In this document: positions 40,313 to 48,749 of the stretch, in pieces
How positions within the stretch are numbered: the first letter of the stretch is position 1
Layout: every line of letters begins with the position of its first letter
NCBI GenBank assembly: GCA_046347625.1
Contig: JAXMFU010000001.1
Coordinates: 1,116,001-1,180,000, forward strand
Length of the DNA stretch: 64,000 bases
From: CAIMUS01 sp046347625
Lineage (GTDB): Bacteria > Pseudomonadota > Gammaproteobacteria > Competibacterales > Competibacteraceae
Reading direction: 5' to 3'
Notes under the pieces: generated by a model
The model's input: only the letters and a program-made list of their open reading frames with translations
Database searches by the model: none
Told to the model about the DNA's origin: nothing
Program-made: the position numbers and the translations under genes

Positions 40313-41875
40313 ATGAATCGTCTTGCCGCGATTACTTTCTTGTCGCTGAAACAGTTTTTCTTCCCAGGACTTGCCCGGCGTCCGGTCGAAGATCACCAAA
40401 TGCCCTTCTTCCGCGCCGCAGCGATCCAGATACTCCCAGGTTTGTTGCAAGCCTTGGGCGAGGGTCCGGTCGAGGCTTTCGTGCAGTAGTTTGAGTTCGA
40501 TGACAGCAAGTTGCGTCCCGCCGGGATAAAACCAGATGACCAGGAGATCGGTGCGCATTCGCCCCAGCCCATATTCCCGCTCGATTCGCCCGCCACCGTT
40601 GACGATTCGTTGCAGGAAGGCTTGCAGCAGCAATTGCGGACCGGCTTCCTTATATTGGAAGCGTTCCACCCAATGCTCGGCGTGTTGGCGGAAAAAATCC
40701 TGGAAAGCGGCGAGCAGTCTTTTCATGTCCAGACGACCATCTGGAGCGATATACCAGACCGCCTCCTGGTGAGTCATGATTTCGGTCCCGTAGGTCAATT
40801 GGCGAGGAATCACCTCTCGGTAAATAGGATTGGCGATCCGCACTTCGCGGCCGGGACCGATCAAACCTAAATCGCGGGCATAGTCGATATCATCGGGAGG
40901 AACATTCTCCAACTGGTCACGCCCCGCCAGCAGGGGTTCGATTACCCGCCGTACCCGCTCTTCCTGGAGCTTGTCGGCCAGTTGGTCCAAATGCGTTTCG
41001 CGACGCAGGATCAGATTTTCTTTGGCTTCGTCCACCAGTGCCACGGTAATCGGTTGGGAGCGGTCCTGTCCGACTTTCATTTTGAAACAGGTTTCGTAAC
41101 CGAGCGCGTTCACCAACCAGGGTTGACCCTGTGTCAGTTCCCACAGCCGGTCGAGGGTGTCGGGAAGAAATGTTTGCCCGGTTTGTTCCGTGTGCTGATG
41201 ATAGAGCGTTTCCATTTCCACTCGGCTGAAATCACCGAGCCGCAGTGATTCCGCCTTGATGTTGAAGGCGCTGCCACCGGTGATAATGGCCTTCTCGCTA
41301 CCGGAATAGATGCGGTAATCACGCACGTCGCGGACGCCGCAGAGGATCACGCTTTGGGGGAAATGGCGGGGGCGGCGGGCATAGCCGGCGCGGAGTTGCC
41401 GCAGTACTGCAATCAGGGTATCGCCGATGAGCGCATCGATTTCATCGAGCAGGAGCACCAGCGGTTTGGAACTGCGCCCCGCCCAGCGAGTCAGCACCGC
41501 ATTCAGCGCCCCGCCTCCGCCATGCCGCAATAACAGATCGGACGCCACTTCCTCCACGAAATCATCGGTCAAGGTGAGTTGTGCTTGTAGACCCAATTCA
41601 CCCAGGATGCTGCGCATGGCGCGATCGATGTTTTCCCGGTCCGCCTGCCCCAGTTCCACATTGACGTAAACGCAGCGGTAGGCGCCTTGAGTGTTAAGGT
41701 GATCCAGCAGTGCCAGCAGGCACGAGGTCTTGCCGGTTTGGCGGGGGGCATGCAGGACAAAGTATTTCTGTTGCTCGATCAGATTGAGCAATTCGCTCAG
41801 ATTCAACCGTTCCAGTGGTGGCAGGCAGTAGTGCAGTTCGGGCTTGACCGGTCCGGCGGTGTTGAAGAAGCGCAT
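40298..41875 (-). CDS. AAA-like ATPase with C-terminal PD-(D/E)XK nuclease-like domain
   Basis: The 525-aa protein begins MRFFNTAGPVKPELHYCLPP after AGGA. The ATPase has a Walker A-like loop HAPRQTGKTS (about residues 43-52) and Walker B LVLLLDEIDAL (about 139-149), with a winged-helix region near GQPWLVNALGYE. The C-terminal 110 residues carry a nuclease core: RTDLLVIWF (Asp) and LAVIELKLL (Glu-x-Lys). This AAA plus PD-(D/E)XK arrangement is widespread in accessory regions, often in multiple copies, and presumed to act on DNA or in conflict; activity unproven. Single gene. Confidence 0.85.
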   Translation of the reverse strand: MRFFNTAGPVKPELHYCLPPLERLNLSELLNLIEQQKYFVLHAPRQTGKTSCLLALLDHLNTQGAYRCVYVNVELGQADRENIDRAMRSILGELGLQAQLTLTDDFVEEVASDLLLRHGGGGALNAVLTRWAGRSSKPLVLLLDEIDALIGDTLIAVLRQLRAGYARRPRHFPQSVILCGVRDVRDYRIYSGSEKAIITGGSAFNIKAESLRLGDFSRVEMETLYHQHTEQTGQTFLPDTLDRLWELTQGQPWLVNALGYETCFKMKVGQDRSQPITVALVDEAKENLILRRETHLDQLADKLQEERVRRVIEPLLAGRDQLENVPPDDIDYARDLGLIGPGREVRIANPIYREVIPRQLTYGTEIMTHQEAVWYIAPDGRLDMKRLLAAFQDFFRQHAEHWVERFQYKEAGPQLLLQAFLQRIVNGGGRIEREYGLGRMRTDLLVIWFYPGGTQLAVIELKLLHESLDRTLAQGLQQTWEYLDRCGAEEGHLVIFDRTPGKSWEEKLFQRQESNRGKTIHVWGM

Positions 41876-41969
41876 CGGGGAGTTCCTGAGAGGAATCGTT
41901 TGCACCATTTTACCGTTACCGCATTACTTTTCGTAACATGGTGAGAGAATTCCGGATTTTTAATAAAAA

Positions 41970-42332
41970 TCACCTGAGTCGGCTTCCAATCAGGCTTTCC
42001 AGAGGAATTTTTAAATTATAATGAAGCTGACGAATCATCTTCAATGACAACTCGCGCTTATAATTTAAAATTTCTGAAACCCGGCCACGCGAGCCAATAA
42101 AAGCCTCTAAATCTTTACGCGTCAGGCCCATTTGTTCCATCCGAAACTTGATGGCTTCCACCGGATCGGGCGGGTCGATAGGATAATGCTCCTTCTCATA
42201 AGCATCGACTAAGGTGAGCAGTACATCCAGTTTATCCCCTTCATCCGTGTCAGGTTCCGCACCCCAGAGTCTGTCGATTTCGGCAAGGGCGGCGTCGTAA
42301 TCGGCTTCCGATCTAATAGGACGAATATTCAT
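41970..42332 (-). CDS. higA: HigA-type antitoxin, HTH/XRE
   Basis: The 120-aa protein is a long HigA: an acidic N-terminal segment (ADYDAALAEIDRLWGAEPDT), a linker, then an XRE-type helix-turn-helix (MGLTRKDLEAFIGSRGRVSE) followed by LSLKMIRQLHYNLKIPLESL. It neutralises HigB and represses its own operon. The ATG at 42332 shares its A with the ancestral higB stop (TGATG), typical of higBA. The toxin gene is broken, so this antitoxin now stands without a full-length partner. Confidence 0.92.
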   Translation of the reverse strand: MNIRPIRSEADYDAALAEIDRLWGAEPDTDEGDKLDVLLTLVDAYEKEHYPIDPPDPVEAIKFRMEQMGLTRKDLEAFIGSRGRVSEILNYKRELSLKMIRQLHYNLKIPLESLIGSRLR

Positions 42333-42634
42333 CACACTTTCTCTGCATCTATTTGATCATACTGTCGATGAGTACCAATGAATTTTATATACACGGTTTA
42401 CCGAAAATAATCGATAGCCACTACGAGACGGTACTTGTTGCCTGTGATATTGAAGACGACCCGGTTGTTCTTCAAAATACTGGCATTTCTGAATTGAGCC
42501 TTGAGTTGCTGCGGTGATTTCCAGGTGGCTTTTAAAACTTCAGCGTGCCATGCTTCGAGCGATCCTTTAGAATCAGCATGCTCTGGTGAAGATTCCCAGA
42601 ATGCTTGTAAAGTACGTTTCGCTATGATTCGCAT
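42332..42634 (-). pseudogene. higB: HigB toxin with in-frame stop codon
   Basis: From ATG 42634 the frame reads MRIIAKRTLQAFWESSPEHA, FRNASILKNNRVVFNITGNK and YRLVVAIDYFR, a RelE-fold HigB, then a TAA at 42398-42400. Beyond it, in the same frame, TVYIKFIGTHRQYDQIDAEK completes the family C-terminus and ends at a TGA overlapping higA. The stop removes the last strand and tail (21 residues), which include the GTHxQYD segment expected for activity. An inactivated toxin; a sequencing error would be the alternative. Confidence 0.88.
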
Positions 42635-42675
42635 GCACGAAGCCGTGTCATGTTCCCAATATGGAAGCAAAGTTT

Positions 42676-44928
42676 ATGACTTCTAGCAAACGCAAACGTT
42701 CCTGGCGCCATCTCGATCTCTTGTTACAGCAGGAACAGGAAAAGTACGGGCGCGCCGTTCCCAGCCGCGAATTCATTCTGCGCTATCTGGAAGAACGTGG
42801 CATGCCCCTGACTCACGAAGAACTTTGTGAGGCACTGGGCCTGGACGACGACTGGGAACGGGAAGCCATACGGCGCCGCTTGAATGCCATGGAGCGCGAC
42901 GGCCAGTTGATCCGCAACCGGCGCGGCGGTTACGGCATGGTCGCCAAAATGGACCTGATTACCGGCCGGGTCATCGGCCATCCCGAAGGGTACGGCTTTC
43001 TCGCGCTGGACGAGGGCGGTGACCATCTCTATATCTCACCCCGGCAGATGCGCCAGTTGATGCATGGCGATAGAGCGGTGATGCGTGTTGCCGGGGTCGA
43101 TCTGCGGGGACGGCGCGAAGGCGCCCTGGTGGAAGTCCTGGAGCGTAATACCCGGCAGGTGGTCGGGCGCTTTATCCAAGAGCGCGGCATCGGTTTCGTG
43201 GCACCGGATAACAAGCGCATCAATCAGGACATTATTGTTCCACCGGAATATCAGCAAGACGTGCTCGACGGTCAGATCGTGATCGTCGAACTGATCGAAC
43301 AGCCCAGCAAGCATAGCCGCCCTTTGGGCCGTATCAAAGAGGTCTTGGGCGATCATATGGCACCGGGCATGGAAGTGCAGATCGCCATCGCCAGCCATGA
43401 AATTCCTACCGAGTGGCCCGAGGCCGCACTGGAGGAAGCCGCCCGCTTTGCCGCCGAGGTGCCGGAAGAGGCCAAGCAGGGACGACTGGACCTGCGCCGG
43501 ACGCCGCTGGTCACCATCGATGGTATTACCGCCCGCGATTTCGATGATGCGGTCTACTGCGAGCGCCGTAGCAAGAACTGGCGACTGCTGGTGGCTATCG
43601 CCGATGTGTCCTGGTATGTGCGTCCGGCCACGGCGCTGGATCAGGCGGCGCAACAACGCGGTAATTCGGTCTATTTCCCGGACCGGGTGATTCCCATGCT
43701 GCCGGAGACACTGTCCAACGGCCTGTGTTCGCTCAATCCGGCGGTGGATCGCCTGTGTCTGGTCTGCGATATGACCATCGATGCCACCGGGCGGATCGTG
43801 CGCTCGCGCTTTGTGGAGGCGGTGATGCGGTCGGCGGCGCGGCTGACCTATGATGCCGTGGCCGCCATGCTGGTGGATCGTGACGAACGCATTCGCGCCG
43901 AATTTCCCGCGTTGCTGCCCCATCTGGAAAATCTCTACGAACTGTACCAAGTGCTGCGCAGCGCCCGCGAGCAGCGCGGCGCGATCGATCTGGATACTCA
44001 GGAAACCGTGATCGAATACGGTCCCGATCGCAAGATCGAGCGGATTTTACCGACCGAGCGCAACGATGCCCATCGCTTGATCGAGGAATGTATGATTGCA
44101 GCCAATGTGGCGGCGGCCCGGTTTCTGCAACGCCACCGCTTGCCGTCGCCCTACCGCATTCATGCCGGTCCGACACTGGAGAAATTGGAAAAATTGCGGG
44201 GCTTTCTGGGCGAACTGGGATTGGGACTGAGCGGTGGTGACAAACCTTCGCCCAAGGATTACGCCGCCCTGCTGGAACGGGTAAAGGACCGGCCCGACCG
44301 GCACCTGATTCAAACTGTGCTGCTGCGCTCGCTGGCTCAAGCGGTCTACAGCCCCGATAATGTCGGCCATTTCGGGCTGTCCCTGGAAGCCTATGCCCAT
44401 TTCACTTCGCCGATCCGGCGGTATCCGGATTTACTGGTGCATCGCGGCATCCGCTATGTCCTGCAAGGGGGTAAGGCAAAGGATTTCAGCTATAGCCATA
44501 AAGACATGGTCAACCTGGGCGAGCATTGCTCGATGACTGAGCGCCGCGCCGACGAAGCGGTCTGGGATGCCGTCGAATGGCTGAAGTGCGAGTTCATGCT
44601 GGATAAGATCGGCGAGGTATTCGATGGCATCGTCACGGCGGTGACCGCATTCGGCCTGTTCGTAGAATTGAAAGCGGTGTTCGTGGAAGGGTTGGTGCAT
44701 GTGACCGCCCTGCGCAATGATTACTATCACTTCGATCCGATCGGCCATCGTCTGCGGGGTGAGCGCAGTGGCCAGGTCTACCGTTTGGGTGATACCCTGC
44801 GGGTACGGCTGACCCGGGTGGATCTTGACGAGCGCAAGATCGACTTCGATCTGGTGGACGACGATAAAAAAGCCGACAAAAAGACCGATGGCGGACGTGG
44901 TCGACGCTGGCGACAGCGAGTGCATTAA
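42676..44928 (+). CDS. rnr: Ribonuclease R
   Basis: The 750-aa exoribonuclease degrades structured RNA 3' to 5' and takes part in rRNA quality control and trans-translation. It has an N-terminal winged-helix (LTHEELCEALGLDDDWEREA), two cold-shock domains (GYGFLALDEGGDHLYISP; GIGFVAPDNKRINQDIIVP), the RNB domain with TARDFDDAVYCE holding the catalytic Asp cluster, and a C-terminal S1 domain (GIVTAVTAFGLFVEL) with a basic tail. ATG 42676 is preferred over 42661 because GGAAG lies ten bases before it. rlmB follows after one base, the usual order. Confidence 0.96.
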   Translation: MTSSKRKRSWRHLDLLLQQEQEKYGRAVPSREFILRYLEERGMPLTHEELCEALGLDDDWEREAIRRRLNAMERDGQLIRNRRGGYGMVAKMDLITGRVIGHPEGYGFLALDEGGDHLYISPRQMRQLMHGDRAVMRVAGVDLRGRREGALVEVLERNTRQVVGRFIQERGIGFVAPDNKRINQDIIVPPEYQQDVLDGQIVIVELIEQPSKHSRPLGRIKEVLGDHMAPGMEVQIAIASHEIPTEWPEAALEEAARFAAEVPEEAKQGRLDLRRTPLVTIDGITARDFDDAVYCERRSKNWRLLVAIADVSWYVRPATALDQAAQQRGNSVYFPDRVIPMLPETLSNGLCSLNPAVDRLCLVCDMTIDATGRIVRSRFVEAVMRSAARLTYDAVAAMLVDRDERIRAEFPALLPHLENLYELYQVLRSAREQRGAIDLDTQETVIEYGPDRKIERILPTERNDAHRLIEECMIAANVAAARFLQRHRLPSPYRIHAGPTLEKLEKLRGFLGELGLGLSGGDKPSPKDYAALLERVKDRPDRHLIQTVLLRSLAQAVYSPDNVGHFGLSLEAYAHFTSPIRRYPDLLVHRGIRYVLQGGKAKDFSYSHKDMVNLGEHCSMTERRADEAVWDAVEWLKCEFMLDKIGEVFDGIVTAVTAFGLFVELKAVFVEGLVHVTALRNDYYHFDPIGHRLRGERSGQVYRLGDTLRVRLTRVDLDERKIDFDLVDDDKKADKKTDGGRGRRWRQRVH

Positions 44929-44929
44929 G

Positions 44930-45703
44930 ATGGCCTCATCGGCGTGGATTTTCGGCCTGCACGCGGTCACGGCGGCGCTACGCCACGATCCCGCCGGTGT
45001 CCAGGGACTCTGGGTGGAACCTCGTCGCCACGATGCGCGGCTGCGCGCCCTGTTGGAAACCGCCGCCCAACAGCATATTCCGGTGCATCCGGTGGAGCGG
45101 GCGGAACTGGACCGCTTGAGCGGTCATGCCCGCCATCAAGGCGTTCTGGCCCGTTGTATAAGTCATATAAAAGAATGGACCGAACACGAGCTACCGGCGC
45201 TGCTGGAAGCGGCACAAGGTCAAGCGCTGCTGCTGGTGCTGGACGGGGTACAGGATCCGCATAATCTGGGCGCTTGTCTGCGCAGCGCCGATGCCGCCGG
45301 GGTGCAGGCCGTACTTGCGCCGGCAGACCGGGCGGTCGGATTGACACCTACCGTGCGCAAGGTAGCTTGCGGGGCGGCGGAGACCGTGCCTTTCATCCAG
45401 GTGGGCAACCTGGCACGCACCCTGCGCGCACTGCAACAGCAGGGCTTATGGCTGATCGGCGCCGCCGGCGAGGCGGAGAAAACGCTGCATGAAATGGATT
45501 TCACCGGTCCGGTAGCGATTATCCTGGGTGCCGAGGAAAAAGGCTTGCGCCGTCTGACCCGCGAGTGTTGCGACCATCTGGCGCGGATTCCCATGGCCGG
45601 TAGCGTGGAAAGTCTGAATGTATCGGTGGCGACGGGAATCTTTTTGTTCGAGGCGGTCAGGCAGCGATGGCAGAGCAAAAAGCTGAGCGATAGACCGGTG
45701 TAG
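44930..45703 (+). CDS. rlmB: 23S rRNA 2'-O-methyltransferase RlmB (Gm2251)
   Basis: The 257-aa SPOUT enzyme methylates G2251 in the ribosomal P-loop. The N-terminal L30e-like domain begins SAWIFGLHAVTAALRHDP; the catalytic SpoU domain has LDGVQDPHNLGACLRSADA (motif 1), AIILGAEEKGLRRL (motif 2) and IPMAGSVESLNVSVA (motif 3). It is one base downstream of rnr and probably translated by coupling. Confidence 0.96.
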   Translation: MASSAWIFGLHAVTAALRHDPAGVQGLWVEPRRHDARLRALLETAAQQHIPVHPVERAELDRLSGHARHQGVLARCISHIKEWTEHELPALLEAAQGQALLLVLDGVQDPHNLGACLRSADAAGVQAVLAPADRAVGLTPTVRKVACGAAETVPFIQVGNLARTLRALQQQGLWLIGAAGEAEKTLHEMDFTGPVAIILGAEEKGLRRLTRECCDHLARIPMAGSVESLNVSVATGIFLFEAVRQRWQSKKLSDRPV

Positions 45704-45799
45704 CCGGTGTAGCCTGGATGGAGCGGAGCTTGCGAAGCGTAATCCAGGGTCTTCCTGATCGATAAACGATGACAAAATTAAAAATCATGGTGAGAGTCG

Positions 45800-46636
45800 A
45801 TGATTGTTTCACGGATTATCCTGAAGAACTGGCGAAATTTTCGTAGTGTAGACGTACCTCTACGGGAACGTATGTTCATCGTGGGTCCGAATGCATCCGG
45901 GAAATCCAACTTTCTGGATGTATTCCGTTTCCTGCGAGATATTGCCAAACCTGAAGGCGGTGGTTTGCAGAAAGCAATACGTGATCGGGGTGGAATACCA
46001 AAATTGCGCTGTTTGTTTGCACGGCAGGATCCTCAAAATGAGATTAATATCAATCTTGCTGTCGAAGATCCGCCGAGCGAAGCGATTTTACGCAAAATAC
46101 TCAATCAATCAGGGTGTCCTTATTCTGTAGCAAATTGTTTATGTCGTGGTGGCTTTGGATATTTGAAAAAAAAGATTTCTCATTTCAACAAAGCCGCCCG
46201 ATCAATTCCGTTTCTGATATTGACGGATCTGGATAACTCTCCCTGCCCACCTCAAATGATAAAATCATGGTTGAATATTCCCGAACATCCTAATTTGCTT
46301 TTCCGCATTGCTGTCAGGGAAGTGGAGTCCTGGATTCTTGCGGACCGTGCAGCAATAGCCGATTTCCTGGGGATCAGCGAGAAAAAGATTCCCTATGATA
46401 CCGATAGCCTTCCTGACCCAAAGGCATGTTTAATTCAGCTTGCCCGCAAATCCAGGTCCCGGTCTTTGCGGGAAGATCTGGTGCCTCCGAGCGGCGCAAC
46501 GAGCAGGCAGGAACCCAACTACAACAATCGAATCAGCGACTTTATCCGTAATCATTGGAATGCCGATACCGCAAGCCGGCATTCGCGTAGCTTACGGCGT
46601 GCTCTGGAACGGTTACGTAATTTTAAACCGGTATAA
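45800..46636 (+). CDS. Chimera: AAA ATPase N-terminus joined to TOPRIM-like DUF4276 protein
   Basis: The 278-aa frame has two unlike parts. Residues 1-88 are the start of an SMC-like AAA ATPase (IILKNWRNFRSVDVPLRERM, Walker A GPNASGKSN at 29-37, FRFLRDIAKPEGGGLQKAIR). From about residue 89 it becomes a standalone TOPRIM-like protein: VEDPPSEAILRKIL (first acidic residue), GRGGFGYLKKKI-like segment, LILTDLDNSPCPP with DxD, and VREVESWILADR. Walker B and the rest of the ATPase are missing. The join is in frame, so either a deletion fused a two-gene operon or the parts work as one product. Compare the intact pair at 2826-4483. Ribosome site GGTGAG; ATG 45800. Confidence 0.78.
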   Translation: MIVSRIILKNWRNFRSVDVPLRERMFIVGPNASGKSNFLDVFRFLRDIAKPEGGGLQKAIRDRGGIPKLRCLFARQDPQNEININLAVEDPPSEAILRKILNQSGCPYSVANCLCRGGFGYLKKKISHFNKAARSIPFLILTDLDNSPCPPQMIKSWLNIPEHPNLLFRIAVREVESWILADRAAIADFLGISEKKIPYDTDSLPDPKACLIQLARKSRSRSLREDLVPPSGATSRQEPNYNNRISDFIRNHWNADTASRHSRSLRRALERLRNFKPV

Positions 46637-46803
46637 CAGGCTGAAGATCTCCTAATGACTCTGGTCGGCTGAAAGGATGCAGCATTCATTTTTCGCGGCG
46701 CCACGACATAACGTTGCAATTTTGGTCACCCCGGCTGCCCACGGCAATCGAAGCGGTATTGTTAACCTTTGTAAAATCAAATTGTTAACTTTATTTAAAT
46801 TAA

Positions 46804-46819
46804 TGGCATAGGAATTGCT
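46804..46819 (+). promoter_or_regulatory. Sigma-54 promoter
   Basis: TGGCAT-AGGAA-TTGCT fits the -24/-12 consensus (TGGCAC-N5-TTGCW) with GG and GC in the right spacing. It lies 59 bp before the start of the small gene at 46878, with an AGAGGG ribosome site between. AT-rich DNA with TTGTTAAC repeats upstream could hold an activator or IHF site. Confidence 0.72.
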
Positions 46820-46877
46820 TTACTATTGGCAAGGATGGATGATAGTGCCACGGATGAAATAGCAGAGGGTATGAGCG

Positions 46878-47252
46878 ATGACTATGCAAGCGTCTATAAG
46901 CACGGGGTTGTCCGCCGGGAATTACGGCACCGAATCTCCAAAAGCAGCCTTGAGCACCCAGGTATTGCGGCGGCAAAACCTGGCTTTCAGAGGAACCGGC
47001 GGAGTCAGCAGCGGTAACCGTTCCCAGGGTTTTGCACCGGCATTTCTGGATACCGACACCGGCAGTATCTATCTGGCCCGGTTTGCGGATGGTCGACCGG
47101 CCCCTATGCATTTGCTTGATGGTCTGCCGAGTGAATTGATCGTCAGCCGTGACGCCGCCGGGCGCTGCCAGGCTGTCAAGCGCTCTCTCGTTGCAGGATT
47201 TGTACAGGCCGGTCGGTTCTATACGCGGGAACAGGCGGCCTGCTGTGTCTGA
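46878..47252 (+). CDS. Hypothetical 124-aa protein under sigma-54 control
   Basis: The protein has a variable Ser/Gly-rich head (residues 1-50) and a conserved-looking C-terminal domain: FAPAFLDTDTGSIYLARFAD, GRPAPMHLLDGLPSELIV and SLVAGFVQAGRFYTREQAA. I have seen similar unnamed proteins in beta- and gammaproteobacteria but know no function. AGAGGGT precedes ATG 46878. No signal peptide. The sigma-54 promoter suggests expression tied to nitrogen or carbon status. Confidence 0.7.
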   Translation: MTMQASISTGLSAGNYGTESPKAALSTQVLRRQNLAFRGTGGVSSGNRSQGFAPAFLDTDTGSIYLARFADGRPAPMHLLDGLPSELIVSRDAAGRCQAVKRSLVAGFVQAGRFYTREQAACCV

Positions 47253-47318
47253 TCCCATTTTTCACCAGTAAAAAGCATTGGTAGGGTGCGCACGGCGCAT
47301 CAGTGAGCTGGCGCCCTG

Positions 47319-47864
47319 TCAATTTCGCCGCCGTAACAGCACATAAACCGCCCCGGTACCACCGTCTACCGGGCGGGCGGAGCAGAATGCCAGCACCTCA
47401 TCGCGGTGGCGTAACCACTGATTCAGCTTCTGCTTAAGAACCGGTCCCTTGTGACGGGAACGATTTCCCTTACCATGAATAATCCGCACGCAGGTCAGGT
47501 TATCCCGGCGCGCGTCACGCAGAAACGTGGCCAGTGCCTGACGGGCGGCGTCGGCGTTCAGACCATGCAGATCCAAGACAGCGCTGACCCGAAAATAACC
47601 ACGCCGCAGTCGGCGCAGAACCACCTGTTGCAGACCTTCCCGACAATACTGTAATTCTTCCCCGGTTTCGATCTCGGCCGGCTCGAAATAATCCGAGACC
47701 ATATCCTGCAACACCTGGCGTTCGTCCGCCTGGGTGGAGGCGGGAACCGGGGCCGGCGCGGTACGGGGTATTTCCACCCGATCGTGCTGTAAGCGCTTGA
47801 CGGGCCCTATCTGTTGGCGGAACAATTCCTGTTCGTTCGGGTTCAATTCCCAGCGTTTACTCAT
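47319..47864 (-). CDS. Smr domain protein (SmrA/YfcN type)
   Basis: The 181-aa protein has a charged N-terminal region and a C-terminal Smr domain with LDLHGLNADAARQAL (DLHG motif), RIIHGKGNRS (HGKG motif) and a final AVYVLLRRR strand. Smr domains nick DNA or cleave RNA; the SmrA/SmrB forms act at stalled ribosomes. GAGG precedes ATG 47864. It diverges from surE with a 138-bp intergenic region. Confidence 0.9.
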   Translation of the reverse strand: MSKRWELNPNEQELFRQQIGPVKRLQHDRVEIPRTAPAPVPASTQADERQVLQDMVSDYFEPAEIETGEELQYCREGLQQVVLRRLRRGYFRVSAVLDLHGLNADAARQALATFLRDARRDNLTCVRIIHGKGNRSRHKGPVLKQKLNQWLRHRDEVLAFCSARPVDGGTGAVYVLLRRRN

Positions 47865-48002
47865 GGCTGCCTCGGAAGATCACAGTATGCCGGATGGACT
47901 CAGTATAAGATCCAGTATAAAAAACCAGCGTCGATTATGCTTCGATTGGCTGGGCATGGTATGGTTTTCACGCCTCACCGCCGCTAAGAGAGCCTGTTTC
48001 CG

Positions 48003-48749
48003 ATGAGAATACTGGTAAGTAATGACGACGGCTACCAGGCCCCAGGCATCGTGCACCTGGCCACCGCCCTGATGGAAATTGCCGAAGTCGTCGTGGTGGC
48101 CCCGGACCGGGACCGCAGTGGCGCGAGCAATTCACTGAGCCTGAAAAATCCGCTTTATGTGACCCATCATGAAAATGGTTTTACCAGTGTCGAAGGTACC
48201 CCGACCGATTGTGTGCATGTCGCCATCACCGGCCTGCTGGAGCGGCAACCGGATATGGTGGTGTCGGGTATCAATGCGGGTGCCAATCTGGGGGACGACG
48301 TGCTGTATTCGGGAACGGTAGCGGCGGCCCTGGAGGGGCGTTTCCTGGGCTTTCCGGCGGTGGCGATATCCATGGCTTCCTATCGACCGAAACATTTCGC
48401 CACGGCCGCCCGACTGGCTCGATTGCTGGTACTGCGCCTGCGGGAAAACCCCCTGCCGGCGGATACTATCCTGAATGTCAATGTACCGGATCTGCCCTGG
48501 GAGCAACTGGCCGGTTTTCAAGCCACCCGGTTGGGGCATCGGCATCGTGCCGAACCGGTCATCAAAGGGACGGACCCGCGCGGTCGAACGATCTATTGGG
48601 TGGGACCGGCCGGGCCCGAGCAGGATGCCGGGCCGGGTACGGATTTTCATGCCGTCCGTAACGGCTGGATTTCCATTACTCCACTGCAAGTGGATTTGAC
48701 TCGCTATAATGCCATCGATCGTTTGACCGCCTGGGTAAAATCGCTGTGA
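48003..48749 (+). CDS. surE: 5'/3'-nucleotidase SurE
   Basis: The 248-aa phosphatase removes phosphate from nucleoside monophosphates in stationary phase. Metal-binding residues are in ILVSNDDGYQAPGI (Asp-Asp), DRSGASNSLSL (Ser) and SGINAGANLGDDVLYSGTV (Asn). First gene of surE-pcm-lytM-rpoS; its stop overlaps the pcm start. Confidence 0.97.
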   Translation: MRILVSNDDGYQAPGIVHLATALMEIAEVVVVAPDRDRSGASNSLSLKNPLYVTHHENGFTSVEGTPTDCVHVAITGLLERQPDMVVSGINAGANLGDDVLYSGTVAAALEGRFLGFPAVAISMASYRPKHFATAARLARLLVLRLRENPLPADTILNVNVPDLPWEQLAGFQATRLGHRHRAEPVIKGTDPRGRTIYWVGPAGPEQDAGPGTDFHAVRNGWISITPLQVDLTRYNAIDRLTAWVKSL

